Source of the DNA: Candidatus Woesearchaeota archaeon
Lineage (GTDB): Archaea; Nanobdellota; Nanobdellia; Woesearchaeales; ARS49
DNA: 5,618 nt
Direction: 5' to 3'
Assembly (NCBI GenBank): GCA_019323555.1
Contig: JAHWHC010000037.1
Span: 1 to 5,618 of the forward strand
Shown: in pieces, positions 5,438 through 5,618 of the stretch
Numbering within the stretch: the stretch's first letter is position 1
How the letters are laid out: every line of letters starts with the position of its first letter
The notes under the pieces: generated by a model
What the model was told of the DNA's origin: nothing
Seen by the model: only the letters and a program-made list of their open reading frames with translations
The model's database searches: none
Translations under genes and position numbers: made by a program

Positions 5438-5618
5438 ATGGAGCTTACAGACGATAACTTTGATGCAGAGGTTTTTCAGTCAGAGCTTCCTGTTCTTGTG
5501 GAGTTATGGGCATCTTGGTGCCCTCCTTGCAAGATGATGGAGCCTGTCATGAATTCCTTGGAAAAGCAATACGAAGGAAAAGTGAAGGTCTGTAAGATTA
5601 ACATTGACAAGAATCCAA
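5438..5618 (+). CDS. Thioredoxin-like protein, 3' end cut by window
   Basis: A small disulfide-exchange protein of the thioredoxin fold, probably cytoplasmic because no signal peptide precedes the domain. I translated 60 codons from the ATG at 5438. The N-terminus LTDDNFDAEV (3-12) and the strand LPVLVELWASWCPPCKMM (17-34) place it firmly in the family, with redox cysteines C28 and C31. The active site is CPPC rather than the usual CGPC, and the buried aspartate of VLVDFWA is glutamate (E22); both should tune redox potential. The following helix has the expected proline P36. The gene begins 4 bases after the SQD1-like stop and has no clear Shine-Dalgarno site of its own, suggesting translational coupling within the operon. 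It may reduce cysteines in its neighbour's N-terminal extension, but this is inferred from position only. It could also be a general thioredoxin. Confidence 0.9.
   Translation, partial: MELTDDNFDAEVFQSELPVLVELWASWCPPCKMMEPVMNSLEKQYEGKVKVCKINIDKNP

Overview
The window looks like part of an archaeal chromosome, AT-rich with tightly packed genes. Four start regions carry A/T boxes shaped like archaeal TATA elements. In three of them the box lies about 24-28 bases from the start codon, as expected for leaderless mRNAs. The internal operon gene at 3910 instead has a strong Shine-Dalgarno match (AGGTGAT). No gene here fixes a lineage, so nothing finer than Archaea is claimed. The theme is nucleotide-sugar and glycan metabolism.

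Layout. Bases 1-637 (minus) hold the N-terminal 212 codons of a sugar-1-phosphate nucleotidyltransferase, cut by the window edge. It is divergent from a small family 2 glycosyltransferase at 691-1332 (plus), and both appear to share one near-palindromic TATA region. That gene converges, with 11 bases between, on a Gfo/Idh/MocA-type oxidoreductase at 1344-2522 (minus). A 116-base divergent intergenic region (2523-2638) follows, with one TATA box per direction. An apparent operon then runs rightward: an alkaline-phosphatase-superfamily type I phosphodiesterase (2639-3910), a UDP-sulfoquinovose-synthase-like (SQD1/Agl3-like) enzyme with a cysteine-rich N-terminal extension (3910-5433), and the first 60 codons of a thioredoxin (5438-5618, cut by the edge). 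The first two operon genes share one base (TAATG); the second and third are 4 bases apart. No gene-free stretch exceeds 116 bases. I see no RNA gene, mobile element, CRISPR array or origin.

How the genes may work together. The nucleotidyltransferase would make an activated sugar, the oxidoreductase and SQD1-like enzyme would modify nucleotide-sugars, and the glycosyltransferase would pass a sugar to a lipid or glycan. If the SQD1-like protein does make UDP-sulfoquinovose, the locus would feed a sulfated glycan, as Agl3 does for the N-glycan of Sulfolobus. The most distinctive point is the SQD1-like protein: about 80 extra N-terminal residues with five cysteines, in a gene directly followed by a thioredoxin. 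This suggests, but does not prove, a dedicated sulfur or redox step.

Isoleucine codon use splits the window. The three genes left of position 2523 use ATA for roughly 40-55% of isoleucines by hand count; the two complete genes to the right use it for only about 3-7%.
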